Shown: in pieces, positions 45,739-54,371 of the stretch
Position numbering within the stretch: the stretch's first letter is position 1
Layout: every line of letters begins with the position of its first letter
Translations under genes and position numbers: made by a program
Notes under the pieces: model-generated
What the model was told of the DNA's origin: nothing
The model's input: only the letters and a program-made list of their open reading frames with translations
Database searches by the model: none
Source of the DNA: Persicitalea jodogahamensis
Lineage (GTDB): Bacteria; Bacteroidota; Bacteroidia; Cytophagales; Spirosomataceae
Direction of reading: 5' to 3'
NCBI RefSeq assembly: GCF_014651615.1
Contig: NZ_BMXF01000004.1
Location: 1 to 64,000 of the forward strand
Length of the DNA stretch: 64,000 bases

Positions 45739-46848
45739 CTAGCCAATGGCTTCATTGAAGTGCGGGGTGCCAAACTTGCGCAAACTGGCAATGTGAGATT
45801 TCAGGGCAATCATGAAAGTATCATTGACGCAGTAGTTCAAGCCGAATTCCTCAGCCGTTTCCTTGACGATAGGGGCAAGGGCCGCGTAGTGTACATGGCA
45901 CACTTTGGGAAACAAATGGTGCTCGATCTGAAAATTCAGACCGCCTACGTACCACCCTAGCCATTTGTTGCGGGGGGAGAAGTCAACCGTAGTTTCAAGC
46001 TGATGAATCGCCCAGTCATTTTCAATAACTCCCTTGGAATTTGCCACCGGGTAGTGGGTCCCTTCCACTGAATGGGCTAATTGGAAAATCACGGTGAGCA
46101 TCAATCCTGAGGTAAAATGCATCAGCGAAAAACCGAGGAGAATTTCCAGGAAGGGAATATTGAAAACTACCACCGGAAGGACAAAAAGCAAACCGAAATA
46201 AATAACCTTGATCCCGATTAACCCCAACAACAACTTACGGTTTTCGGCAATCGATTGGCGGAGCAGTCCCGATTTGATAAACGTATAAAATTGCAGGAAA
46301 TCCTTTATCAGAACCCAGTAGAAGGTGAGAATCCCATAAAAGAAAAATGCGTAGATCCACTGAAAACGATGAAACCAAGTGGCGCCTGAGTCAGGAAAGA
46401 GTTTGATGACTTTCCGGTCTTTGATATCCTCATCCACCTCGGGGACATTGGTGTACGTGTGATGTAGAATATTATGCTGCAGCTTCCAGTTCAAGACCCC
46501 GACGCCCGCCAGGTTGATGGTATACCCCATCCATTTGTTCACGGTTGGATTTTTTGAAAAGGCTCCATGATTGGCATCATGCATCACACTCATTCCGATG
46601 CCGGATATGCCAAGTCCCATGACCACCCATAAAATCAGGCTGATCCAAAGCGGCGGGTTGGTGAATAGGAGGATAATAAAGGGAACAATATAGGCAGAGA
46701 GCAAAACAATGCTTTTGATTGTCATTGCTTTATTTCCGTACCGGGATTTATTGGTCTGTTCGAAGTAATCGTCCACCCTTTTTTTCAATGTGGAGAAAAA
46801 AAGGCTTTTCTGAGCAGGATGAAATTTGATTTTTGAATACGTGTCCAT
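45739..46848 (-). CDS. Membrane fatty acid desaturase
   Basis: The 369-residue integral membrane di-iron enzyme has the three histidine boxes of acyl desaturases: HDANH (in GMSVMHDANHGAFS), HNILHH, and QIEHH in FQIEHHLFPKVCHVHY. The Gln in the third box is typical of front-end (delta-5/delta-6) types, but there is no cytochrome b5 domain, as is usual for bacterial linoleoyl-CoA-desaturase-like proteins. About four to six hydrophobic helices are present. It probably introduces double bonds to tune membrane fluidity. Its start faces a regulator gene across 338 bp that contains tandem palindromes (46965-47015). Confidence 0.92.
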   Translation of the reverse strand: MDTYSKIKFHPAQKSLFFSTLKKRVDDYFEQTNKSRYGNKAMTIKSIVLLSAYIVPFIILLFTNPPLWISLILWVVMGLGISGIGMSVMHDANHGAFSKNPTVNKWMGYTINLAGVGVLNWKLQHNILHHTYTNVPEVDEDIKDRKVIKLFPDSGATWFHRFQWIYAFFFYGILTFYWVLIKDFLQFYTFIKSGLLRQSIAENRKLLLGLIGIKVIYFGLLFVLPVVVFNIPFLEILLGFSLMHFTSGLMLTVIFQLAHSVEGTHYPVANSKGVIENDWAIHQLETTVDFSPRNKWLGWYVGGLNFQIEHHLFPKVCHVHYAALAPIVKETAEEFGLNYCVNDTFMIALKSHIASLRKFGTPHFNEAIG

Positions 46849-46964
46849 GAAGATGAAGCATTTAGATTTACTGACTTATTTGTCGAATGACTGAGGAATA
46901 AGTTCTAAAATCTAAGCTCGTCCACGATCCTTTCTAGTTTACCAACGCTAGTAGTTACCACTTG

Positions 46965-47015
46965 TTGCATACTAGTGTGCAATTAGTTGTGTGCTGATAT
47001 ACAATTACTTGTAAT
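46965..47015. promoter_or_regulatory. Tandem palindromes, candidate operators
   Basis: TTGCATACTAGTGTGCAA (46965-46982) is an 18-bp palindrome with one mismatched pair. TTGTGTGCTGATATACAA (46987-47004) has a second inverted pair, TTGTGT with ATACAA. ATTACTTGTAAT (47004-47015) is a third. The first two centres are 22 bp apart, about two helical turns. The gap 46849-47186 holds no gene that I can see. Confidence 0.5.
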
Positions 47016-47186
47016 ATCGCTATTTGGACACCTTCTGCAATTTTCCATGTTGTATATTTATCTTTTCAGCCACAAACTGGTGACTTCATACTATTTTCGA
47101 CTTTAATTGAACTAACAGCATTACTACCCTATCGATCCGATACGTGTCCCTAATCGTTCGCTACCGGTACACTCTGGCCCAACTGC

Positions 47187-47834
47187 ATGATCGTCTCAAA
47201 TGAATCTTCCTTTCTAACCATCGTAATACTGGACACGCACCCTATAAACCGAATGGGGCTTGCCGTCCTGATCAGACAAAATTCTGAAAATGTCACCGTC
47301 ATAGAGGCCCAAAATGTAGCTCAGTTTCAGCGGGACAACCAAAAGGTAGAGCCAGGACTTTTTATCTCGGTACTTAATGACCAGTCGCTGATTGGAAACG
47401 ACCAATTGGCGATCGAAATAAAAGAAAGGTTTCCTTTTTGCTTCCTGATTATTTACGGGGAGGAACAATCGCCTCAGCATGCGATTGCAAGCCTGAAATC
47501 AGGAGTCAACGGCTTTTTTTCGAAGAATGCTGATTTGGTTGAACTGTCAGGGTGCATCGAAAGGGTCATGGCCGGGGAGATGTACCTTTCGCCGGAGTAC
47601 ATGCAGACTTTATTTGCTTTTTTGCTTTTACACCATGCTGTGGTTAAGATGCAGGATATTCTCACTCCCCGTCAGTTCGAGATCGCAGGGTACTTGGTGC
47701 AGGGGCTTTCCATTACTGCCATTGCCGAAAAACTAGGCTTGCATATTTCTACGGTCAGTAGGTTCAAAGCCAATATATTTTCAAAGCTGGGGGTTGACAA
47801 TATTCTCAAACTGAAAGAAATTTTTGAGCAATAG
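47187..47834 (+). CDS. LuxR/NarL-type regulator with atypical receiver
   Basis: The 215-residue protein starts with a receiver-like domain (TIVILDTHPINRMGLAVLI) and ends in a LuxR helix-turn-helix (LTPRQFEIAGYLVQGLSITAIAEKLGLHISTVSRFKANIFSKL). In the receiver the usual phospho-acceptor position, by alignment of PGLFISVLNDQSL with PDLVLMDI, is a Val instead of Asp. The late Lys (VNGFFSKNAD) remains. It therefore probably responds to something other than phosphorylation. The linked palindromes and the facing desaturase suggest local control; that is inference. Confidence 0.85.
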   Translation: MIVSNESSFLTIVILDTHPINRMGLAVLIRQNSENVTVIEAQNVAQFQRDNQKVEPGLFISVLNDQSLIGNDQLAIEIKERFPFCFLIIYGEEQSPQHAIASLKSGVNGFFSKNADLVELSGCIERVMAGEMYLSPEYMQTLFAFLLLHHAVVKMQDILTPRQFEIAGYLVQGLSITAIAEKLGLHISTVSRFKANIFSKLGVDNILKLKEIFEQ

Positions 47835-48062
47835 GAGCTACATGGGATAATCATTTCAGCTCGCTTTTGTCAGGATGAATTGCTTTTGCAGCCCAGAGTG
47901 TTCCCCGTGGCTTGCCGGGCAACACCTCAATGAGTTAGCCCTCCTTTAAAAGATGGGGGTGGGGATAAATCTACGGAAGCCCGCCAGTAAAATGTTTCCA
48001 GGAAACTTATATGGATTTCTACCGCTGGAAAGAAACGCACGCGATCAATGATAAGTGCTTCC

Positions 48063-49304
48063 TTAGCTGGTAGGAAGGATAATCGAAACCGTGGTACCTG
48101 CACCTTGATCAGAATGGATGGTAATCAAACCAGAATGGTTGCGAATTATTTTTCGGCAAATGCTAAGACCTATTCCTGACCCTTCCTGAACTGTTTCTGA
48201 GGGAATTTGGGAAAACATGTCGAAGATTTTTTCGAGCTGAAACCGGTCGATCCCTATGCCATTGTCTGTAAATTTTATCTCGACATACCGCTTCTCCGGC
48301 ATAAGGTGTGTGCCCTCCACAGAGCGAGTGTATTCCTGGCTGGAGATGGATATTAACAGAGGCACGTCTTTTTTTGAAAACTTGACTGCATTGTCAAATA
48401 GATGGTAAAAAAGCTGCTCCATTTGCAGGGGTACCCCCGGCACGGTCGGCAAGTTGCCCACATTAACAGTGGCATCCCTCTCATCCAATTTGAAACGTAG
48501 CTCCGCTTTGACCACACCGACAGTATATTCCAAGTCCACCGGCTGAACGGTCGCACCGTTTTCTTCCAGAATTGAAAAGTCAGAAAGGCTCATGATGAGA
48601 TTTGAAAACCGATCGGCACCGTCGTTTATTTTAAGTGCGAACTGTTCAGCCTTCTCAATTTCCTTGTTTCTTATTGAATCAACCAGCATTCCACTGAAGA
48701 TTCTGAGCTTGCGGAGTGGTTCCTGTAGCGTATGACTGGAAATATGGCGGTACTGCCTGTTTTCATCAAGGGAGTTACTGAGCTGCCTGTTCAAATTCCT
48801 GGCTGTCTTATCGCTTTCATCAAGCAACTCGATTTGTTGCAAGTGAAAGGAAATCAGATCGGAGAAGGCCATAAAGAGGCCTTTAATCTTTGGATTTTCC
48901 AAGTCCGCAGGATTGGGGTCAATCGCACAGAGTGTACCGAAGAACTCACCCGTTTTCAAGATGATCGGATATGAGATATAACTCTGAAATCCATACATTA
49001 ACGGGGTGGGATGATTGCAGAACAGATCATTCTCCTTCACATGGTTGATGATGACAGGCTGGAAAGAGTCCCGGATTTCATTACAGATCGTCGTTTCTAC
49101 CTTCAGTTCACTTCCCTGAACCAAGCCGAATTGAATGTCATCACGGACACTGCACGTGATCCATCGTGTTTCAGTAACACGGGCAATCGCAGCAAAGCCC
49201 ATACCCGTAGTCTGGCATACCACATCCAGTAAGGTAGGGACGATTGAAATCCGGTTAACCCGTTCAATATCCTTTATAAGTTCTTCATCACTATAATTCA
49301 TCAC
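48063..49304 (-). CDS. GAF-domain sensor histidine kinase
   Basis: The 413-residue cytoplasmic kinase has no membrane segment. A GAF domain spans about 1-165 (FAAIARVTETRWITCSVRD, SYISYPIILKTGEFFGTLCAID), followed by a phytochrome-type dimerisation and phospho-acceptor box ISSHTLQEPLRKLRIF (His about residue 191) and a HATPase_c domain with NAVKFSKKD (N box), DNGIGIDR (G1) and GSGIGLSICRKII (G2). The GAF core lacks the chromophore Cys signature I would expect of a photoreceptor. No response regulator is adjacent; the LuxR-type gene upstream is on the other strand. Confidence 0.9.
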   Translation of the reverse strand: MMNYSDEELIKDIERVNRISIVPTLLDVVCQTTGMGFAAIARVTETRWITCSVRDDIQFGLVQGSELKVETTICNEIRDSFQPVIINHVKENDLFCNHPTPLMYGFQSYISYPIILKTGEFFGTLCAIDPNPADLENPKIKGLFMAFSDLISFHLQQIELLDESDKTARNLNRQLSNSLDENRQYRHISSHTLQEPLRKLRIFSGMLVDSIRNKEIEKAEQFALKINDGADRFSNLIMSLSDFSILEENGATVQPVDLEYTVGVVKAELRFKLDERDATVNVGNLPTVPGVPLQMEQLFYHLFDNAVKFSKKDVPLLISISSQEYTRSVEGTHLMPEKRYVEIKFTDNGIGIDRFQLEKIFDMFSQIPSETVQEGSGIGLSICRKIIRNHSGLITIHSDQGAGTTVSIILPTS

Positions 49305-49413
49305 CCGGATAACATGTCCTCATATTCTGTCTTTAAAATTAGAAAGTCCCGATGATCTCAGACCTAACGTTAAGTGTGAAGTATTTAATCACATTTTAAC
49401 CTTCCACCATTAC

Positions 49414-49440
49414 GCGTCATTTGACGCCCGTTTTTTTTTA
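49414..49440 (+). terminator. Orphan terminator-like hairpin
   Basis: GCGTC (49414-49418) and GACGC (49423-49427) enclose ATTT and are followed by CCG and nine T. No plus-strand gene lies upstream within 1.5 kb. The gap 49305-49682 also holds a 19-bp inverted repeat pair (49507-49525, 49649-49667) and no clear gene. Confidence 0.5.
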
Positions 49441-49506
49441 AACTGGAACTAGTGGGCTGTTTGGGGACGGGATAAGAAGGAGAGGTAATCTTCTCCAATT
49501 GTCTAG

Positions 49507-49667
49507 GTTTGAACTACCCTAAACTAAGATGGCGGCACAAAGGTAAAGTACGGGCAACTTATTAAAAACCAGTACTTCACCCCTTAAAAGTCAGTCTGTT
49601 TGAAATGCCCCGATTGGTACTCATAACGCATTGACATTGTAAAAGGCCAGTTTGGGGTAGTTTGAAC
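49507..49667. repeat. Imperfect 19-bp inverted repeat pair enclosing about 120 bp
   Basis: GTTTGAACTACCCTAAACT (49507-49525) and AGTTTGGGGTAGTTTGAAC (49649-49667) are reverse complements at 16 of 19 positions. No target-site duplication or coding content is visible. Confidence 0.4.
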
Positions 49668-49682
49668 AGGTGCCTTGCCAGC

Positions 49683-51107
49683 TTACCTTCCAAAACTACC
49701 CCGCAACGCCGCCCGTGCCGCGTTGTAGCCACACATACCGTGTACCCCGCCTCCAGGCGGCGTGGACGATGAGCAGATGTATAGGGTAGGGTCGGAAGTC
49801 TGGTAGGGGTTAAGGCTCGTGATCGGACGGGTCAGGAACTGCTTCCAATCCATGTTGCCGCCATTGATGTCGCCGCCCACACAATTGGGATTCCAGTCCT
49901 CGAACTGCGCCGTATTCATGGTATGCCGGGCCATAATGATCTCCCGAAAACCCGGTGCGAACCGCTCGACTTGCTGTTCGATGCGGTCGGTCATGTCTAT
50001 AGTTGAGCCGTGTGGAACGTGGCAATAAGCCCAGGCGGTATGTCTTTCCGCCGGTGCTCGGCCAGCATCAAACAGACTTGGTTGGGCAAGGAGTACAAAT
50101 GGTTTTTCGGGATGCTGCCCATCCGCGGTCAACTGTTCATTTTTTTGAATTTCTTCCAGCGATCCGCCAATATGAACAGTCCCGGCTCGCCGGCAGCCGG
50201 CATCCAAAAAAGGAATGGCCTCGCGCAGTGCCCAGTCTACCTTGAATACCCCAGAACCATACCGATAGTTGGCCAGCCGCTTTCGATAGGTTTCCGAAAG
50301 CCGGTTTCCGGCGATTCGCAGGACTTGTTGAGGCGTGAGGTCTAACAGAAAAACTTTGGCCTTCGGCAGCTCATTCAGATCATCTACCTGCCGATCAGTC
50401 TCTATATGGCCGCCGAGTGACTTGAAGTATGAAGCAAGGGCGTTGGCGATACTTTGAGTCCCTCCTTCGGCTACGGGCCAACCATGGCTGTGGCCTGAGG
50501 CCATGAGCGTCAGAGCAATGGCCGAGGTAGTTACGGTGGTGAGTGGCTGAAAGGAGTGGGCTGCCATTCCCGCTAAAAGTGCTTTGGCTGGTTGGGTTTT
50601 GAATTGATTGGCCAAAGTAGTTGCGGGTAATAAACCTTTCAACCCAAACCTGACAAAATCCACCGGATGGCGTGGCCATTGAAACGGGCTCAACAAATCA
50701 TGAGAAAGTTCCGACCAATGATCCACTATCGGGGATAGGAGCTTTCCATAAGTATGCCCATCAGGCCCCAGAGTCTGTGATGTCTCATGTACTGAACCTA
50801 GTAGCATTGCTGCCGTACCGTTATCGAAAGGGTGGGCCAGCGCTACCGGGGGATACAAATAGGTTAATCCGTGTTCATGGAGTGGAATCGATTGAAAAAA
50901 TGGAGAGCTGATGGCCAGCGGAACTACCGCTGCTCCCACATCATGAATAAAACCCGGCAAGGTGAGTTCCTCGGACCGGGTACTGCCGCCAACTACCCTG
51001 GCTCGTTCGATAAGCAAAACTGACAGTCCGGCCTCCGCCATGACGATGGCGGCGGAAAGGCCATTCGGTCCGGCACCAACCACCACGGCATCATAATCTC
51101 TGCGCAT
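49683..51107 (-). CDS. Phytoene-desaturase-like FAD oxidoreductase
   Basis: The 474-residue protein has the N-terminal dinucleotide motif AVVVGAGPNGLSAAIVMAEAG and ERARVVGGSTRS of the CrtI/COG1233 group, and the C-terminal SSSTPPGGGVHGMCGYNAAR closes the FAD site. Such proteins are usually called NAD(P)/FAD-dependent oxidoreductases; true carotenoid desaturases belong to the same fold, but nothing nearby belongs to carotenoid synthesis. There is no signal peptide. It stands alone between the orphan terminator region and the AguB-like gene, with a 107-bp gap to the latter. Confidence 0.82.
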   Translation of the reverse strand: MRRDYDAVVVGAGPNGLSAAIVMAEAGLSVLLIERARVVGGSTRSEELTLPGFIHDVGAAVVPLAISSPFFQSIPLHEHGLTYLYPPVALAHPFDNGTAAMLLGSVHETSQTLGPDGHTYGKLLSPIVDHWSELSHDLLSPFQWPRHPVDFVRFGLKGLLPATTLANQFKTQPAKALLAGMAAHSFQPLTTVTTSAIALTLMASGHSHGWPVAEGGTQSIANALASYFKSLGGHIETDRQVDDLNELPKAKVFLLDLTPQQVLRIAGNRLSETYRKRLANYRYGSGVFKVDWALREAIPFLDAGCRRAGTVHIGGSLEEIQKNEQLTADGQHPEKPFVLLAQPSLFDAGRAPAERHTAWAYCHVPHGSTIDMTDRIEQQVERFAPGFREIIMARHTMNTAQFEDWNPNCVGGDINGGNMDWKQFLTRPITSLNPYQTSDPTLYICSSSTPPGGGVHGMCGYNAARAALRGSFGR

Positions 51108-51214
51108 CCATTTGGTCGTTAGGTGTATTCAAAGGTTGGCTGGCACGGACTATTGAACTTCTGGGGGCGTCGGTGCCAATGCAGATTACTCAGGTATTGG
51201 CATTGAATGATCGT

Positions 51215-52117
51215 TCAATCAATGAACCGACGCGTAATGGGCTGGTAAGAGTCCACGCGCCGATCCCGGAAATAGGGCCAGGTAGTGCGGTAGTGGTCGA
51301 TTACTGCCAGATCTATTTCCTGGGTATGAACAACCTCTTCATCGTGAGAAGCCAGATACAGCAACCGCCCGTGGGGATTTGCTACAAAAGACCCCCCCCA
51401 GAATTGCTGGTCGCCCTCGGTTCCCACGCGGTTGACGGCCACCACAAACACCCCATTGGCCACGGCATGACTGCGCTGAATGGTCTGCCAGGCACCGTAC
51501 TGTTCTTGGTTGGTAACGAGGTCAGTTTCGCGTTTGTCCCAACCAATGGCCGTCGGATAAAACAGAATTTCAGCTCCCATGAGACTCGTTATGCGGGCCG
51601 CTTCGGGGTACCATTGGTCCCAGCAAATGAGTACACCAATTTTGGCAAATTTGGTATTGAATACCCGATAGCCGATTTCTTCAGTGCCAGCGGTGCCATC
51701 CGTGGGGGCGTCACCGGGTGTGAAATAAAATTTTTCATAATAGCCCGGATCATCCGGTATGTGCATCTTGCGGTACTTTCCCAGGTAACTTCCGTCGGCG
51801 TCCAGCACAGCGGTGGTATTGTGGTAAAGTCCCTGGGCGCGCCGTTCGAAAAGGGACGCTATAATGACAACACCTAGTTCGGCGGCCAGCTCTCCCAATG
51901 CCTCGGTGGACGGGCCCGGAATAGCTTCGGCCAGGTTGAAGTTAGCGTGATCTTCTACATCGCAGAAGTACAGCGACTTGAATAATTCCTGAAGGCAGAT
52001 GATCTGCGCCCCCTGGGCAGCCGCTTCCCGGATTCTCCCGGTGGCTTTGTGGAAGTTTTCGTTTGGGTCATCAGTGCAGCTCATTTGCACCAGACCAATA
52101 TTTACTTTTTTATTCAT
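51215..52117 (-). CDS. Nitrilase-superfamily amidase, AguB-like (N-carbamoylputrescine amidase)
   Basis: The 300-residue carbon-nitrogen hydrolase carries the catalytic triad: Glu in IICLQELFKSLYFCDVE, Lys in YRKMHIPDDPGYYEKFYF, and Cys in GVLICWDQWYPEAAR. The blocks PTAIGWDKRE and QRSHAVANGVFVVAVNRVG match N-carbamoylputrescine amidases, which make putrescine from agmatine-derived N-carbamoylputrescine. The usual partner, agmatine deiminase, is not in this window. Start: the ATG at 52117 begins right before the family motif NIGLVQMSC; an ATG 33 bp upstream is less likely. A tRNA follows upstream on the same strand. Confidence 0.88.
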   Translation of the reverse strand: MNKKVNIGLVQMSCTDDPNENFHKATGRIREAAAQGAQIICLQELFKSLYFCDVEDHANFNLAEAIPGPSTEALGELAAELGVVIIASLFERRAQGLYHNTTAVLDADGSYLGKYRKMHIPDDPGYYEKFYFTPGDAPTDGTAGTEEIGYRVFNTKFAKIGVLICWDQWYPEAARITSLMGAEILFYPTAIGWDKRETDLVTNQEQYGAWQTIQRSHAVANGVFVVAVNRVGTEGDQQFWGGSFVANPHGRLLYLASHDEEVVHTQEIDLAVIDHYRTTWPYFRDRRVDSYQPITRRFID

Positions 52118-52239
52118 TGATTTTTTATCCTTGACTCTTAAGAGAGCCATTGCATTTCATATTTACAAAGCTACTTAACTCGAATAAGCTTTCATAAGGT
52201 ACGTGAGGCGTGTATAACTGACGTTACCGTACTAAACAC

Positions 52240-52277
52240 AAAAAATCCCGCAGACATTTCTGCCAGCGGGATTTTTG
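52240..52277 (-). terminator. Terminator of tRNA-Thr(CGT)
   Basis: A long stem (AAAATCCCGC with GCGGGATTTT, plus the inner pair GCAGA/TCTGC) runs leftward from the tRNA and ends in a T-tract on the minus strand. Confidence 0.85.
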
Positions 52278-52280
52278 TGG

Positions 52281-52353
<73 letters not shown>

Positions 52354-52496
52354 GTGATATTGATGATTCTCGACCCGGCTACCACGAGTGCCTCACCCTA
52401 TGGGCCGCCCAACCGCCACTCACCTAAGAAGACGTCGTGTTTGGAGAGGCAAATATACGAATCGGGATTTTATTATGTCAAAATTTTTGATGTCTG

Positions 52497-52958
52497 TTAC
52501 GGGTATACTGCCACCATTTCTATTTCGATAAATTTATCAGTATTGGCAAGACCCGCAATGCCGATTGTTGATCGGATGGGCTTGGTCGGCTGGTCGGCAG
52601 TGCCGAAGTACTTGGCATAGGCATCGTACCAGCCCTGATAATCATGTGTTCCGGTACTTTTGTCTGGGGCAATATATACACGCAGCATGAGTACGTCCTT
52701 TGTGCTCAACCCCTTCTCCCGCAAGGTTTTTTCAAAATTGGCAAGGATGCTCAGAGCCTGAGTGCGGGTATCCCCAAATCTCTCTCGAGTACCCTCTTTT
52801 GCCGTGCTATCTGCCACGCCACCTGTTGTGCCGCTGGTCCATAGCATTCTTTTTCCTGCGGGGAAAACGGCACCTGAGGAAATGACAGAGGCTGGTGAAC
52901 CATAGAATTCTACCGTCTGTGCAAGCGAAGCGAAACTTAAAAGGATCGATAATCCCAT
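52497..52958 (-). CDS. RidA-family imine/enamine deaminase with export signal
   Basis: The 153-residue protein is a RidA (YjgF/UK114) fold: FPAGKRMLWTSGTTGG at the start, the conserved Arg in MLRVYIAP, TKPIRSTIGIAGLANTDKFIEIEMVAVYP at the end. RidA hydrolyses reactive imines to ketones plus ammonia. Unlike ordinary RidA it starts with a hydrophobic stretch (GLSILLSFASLAQ) that looks like a signal peptide. The basic N-region is missing at the ATG start; an in-frame upstream ATA (52983-52985) would restore KRITWIAL before it. It is divergent from the exported DAAO-like oxidoreductase. Confidence 0.88.
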   Translation of the reverse strand: MGLSILLSFASLAQTVEFYGSPASVISSGAVFPAGKRMLWTSGTTGGVADSTAKEGTRERFGDTRTQALSILANFEKTLREKGLSTKDVLMLRVYIAPDKSTGTHDYQGWYDAYAKYFGTADQPTKPIRSTIGIAGLANTDKFIEIEMVAVYP

Positions 52959-53141
52959 GAGTGCTATCCAGGTGATTCTTTTTATATTGAATTATACAGT
53001 TTATTATTAGTACGAAATGATAAATTTTAAAAACTATATTCTGCAAATCTAAAATAATACGGGATATTATTTGTCATCAACTTTTTCGGCACCTATTTTT
53101 ACTGGAAACAAATTTGCCCGGATCCTCACTTAATTCAACTT

Positions 53142-54296
53142 ATGAACCGCCGAGATTTTTTTCAAAAAGCAGGGATTGGAAGTCTTGTTGTATCAACAGG
53201 TGCAGTGGCTTCTTGTGCTACCCGGCCTGGCCCACGGTATGCCGACAAGCAATTTTACATTAATCGAGGATATCACCAAATCCCCAAACTCCGGCTTTCG
53301 ATGGATCGTATCGTGAAGGAAACCGTGGGACTAAGACCTTTTCGGCCTTCGGGTCCACGTGTCGAAGCCGAGCAAATGGGAAACAAACTCATCGTCCATA
53401 ACTACGGGCATGGCGGAAGCGGCTGGTCGCTTTCCTGGGGGACGGGTAACGTAGCCCGGAATCTGGTTATGGCTACCCCCGAACGAAAAATAGCTATGCT
53501 GGGCTGTGGGACCGTAGGAATAGCTACCGCCTGCCTGCTGCAGGAGAGCGGTTGCGAGGTGACTATTTATACAAAAGATGTTCCGCCTAACGTGACCAGC
53601 AACCTGGCTACCGGCACCTGGTCTCCCGCGTCGCGGGTGTGCGATCCCGCGGTGGCCAAGCCTGGGTTTGAGGATATTTGGAAGGACGCTACGCTATTCT
53701 CTTTCCGGCGATTCCAGTTTCTGCTGGGACTAAACGACATCACCTCTTGGGTAGATGAGTACAGTGTCAGGAAAGAAGCCCCTGGCGCTACTGAACCCAC
53801 GGGCGGCGGCGAGCAGTTTGACATTGAGGGGCTTATTCCTGAACGCGTCCGGTTAAGCAAAAAAGAGCACCCTTTTTCGGCAGATTATGTGACGCGTCGC
53901 TCCAATATGATGTTCAACATTCCGGCGTACCTTCACCATCATTTACAGGAGTTTCTGGCTTTTGGTGGAAAGGTTAAAATTCGGGAAATAAAGAAAGTCG
54001 AGGACATCGACGCCTTACCGGAAAAAGTAATAGTCAATTGCATGGGGTTGGGTGCCAAGCCCGTTTTCAATGATAAAGAAATCACGCCGGTCTCGGGTCA
54101 ACTGTCCTGTCTGATCCCCCAAGCCGATATTCAGTACAAACTGAGCACCGAGGGGGCTAATTTTATTGCCCGGAAAGATGGGATTTACATGGGAAGTAAC
54201 GGAATACTGGGCAATTGGGATACTACGCCCAGCCGGGAGCAGACTGAGAAGGTCGTGACGATTTTGCAGGATGTCATGAAAAATATGCGTGGCTGA
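53142..54296 (+). CDS. Tat-exported, circularly permuted D-amino-acid-oxidase-like FAD oxidoreductase
   Basis: The 384-residue protein begins with a twin-arginine leader (NRRDFFQKAG) and a lipobox around Cys25. GLRPFRP (63-69) and NYGHGGSG (87-94), which lie at the C-terminus of known D-amino acid oxidases, come first here. The Rossmann motif GCGTVGIATA (121-130), the substrate loop NLATGTWSP (154-162), VIVNCMGLGA, VSGQL and LGNW follow. All canonical blocks are present in cyclically shifted order. It probably oxidises a D-amino acid to an imino acid with H2O2. RidA, its neighbour, could hydrolyse that imine. Confidence 0.82.
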   Translation: MNRRDFFQKAGIGSLVVSTGAVASCATRPGPRYADKQFYINRGYHQIPKLRLSMDRIVKETVGLRPFRPSGPRVEAEQMGNKLIVHNYGHGGSGWSLSWGTGNVARNLVMATPERKIAMLGCGTVGIATACLLQESGCEVTIYTKDVPPNVTSNLATGTWSPASRVCDPAVAKPGFEDIWKDATLFSFRRFQFLLGLNDITSWVDEYSVRKEAPGATEPTGGGEQFDIEGLIPERVRLSKKEHPFSADYVTRRSNMMFNIPAYLHHHLQEFLAFGGKVKIREIKKVEDIDALPEKVIVNCMGLGAKPVFNDKEITPVSGQLSCLIPQADIQYKLSTEGANFIARKDGIYMGSNGILGNWDTTPSREQTEKVVTILQDVMKNMRG

Positions 54297-54371
54297 CGCT
54301 TTAACTTTCCGTATTGACGCATCCTTGCTACCTTTACTTCATTGTCGTTTTGAATAAAACAATGAAGTACC

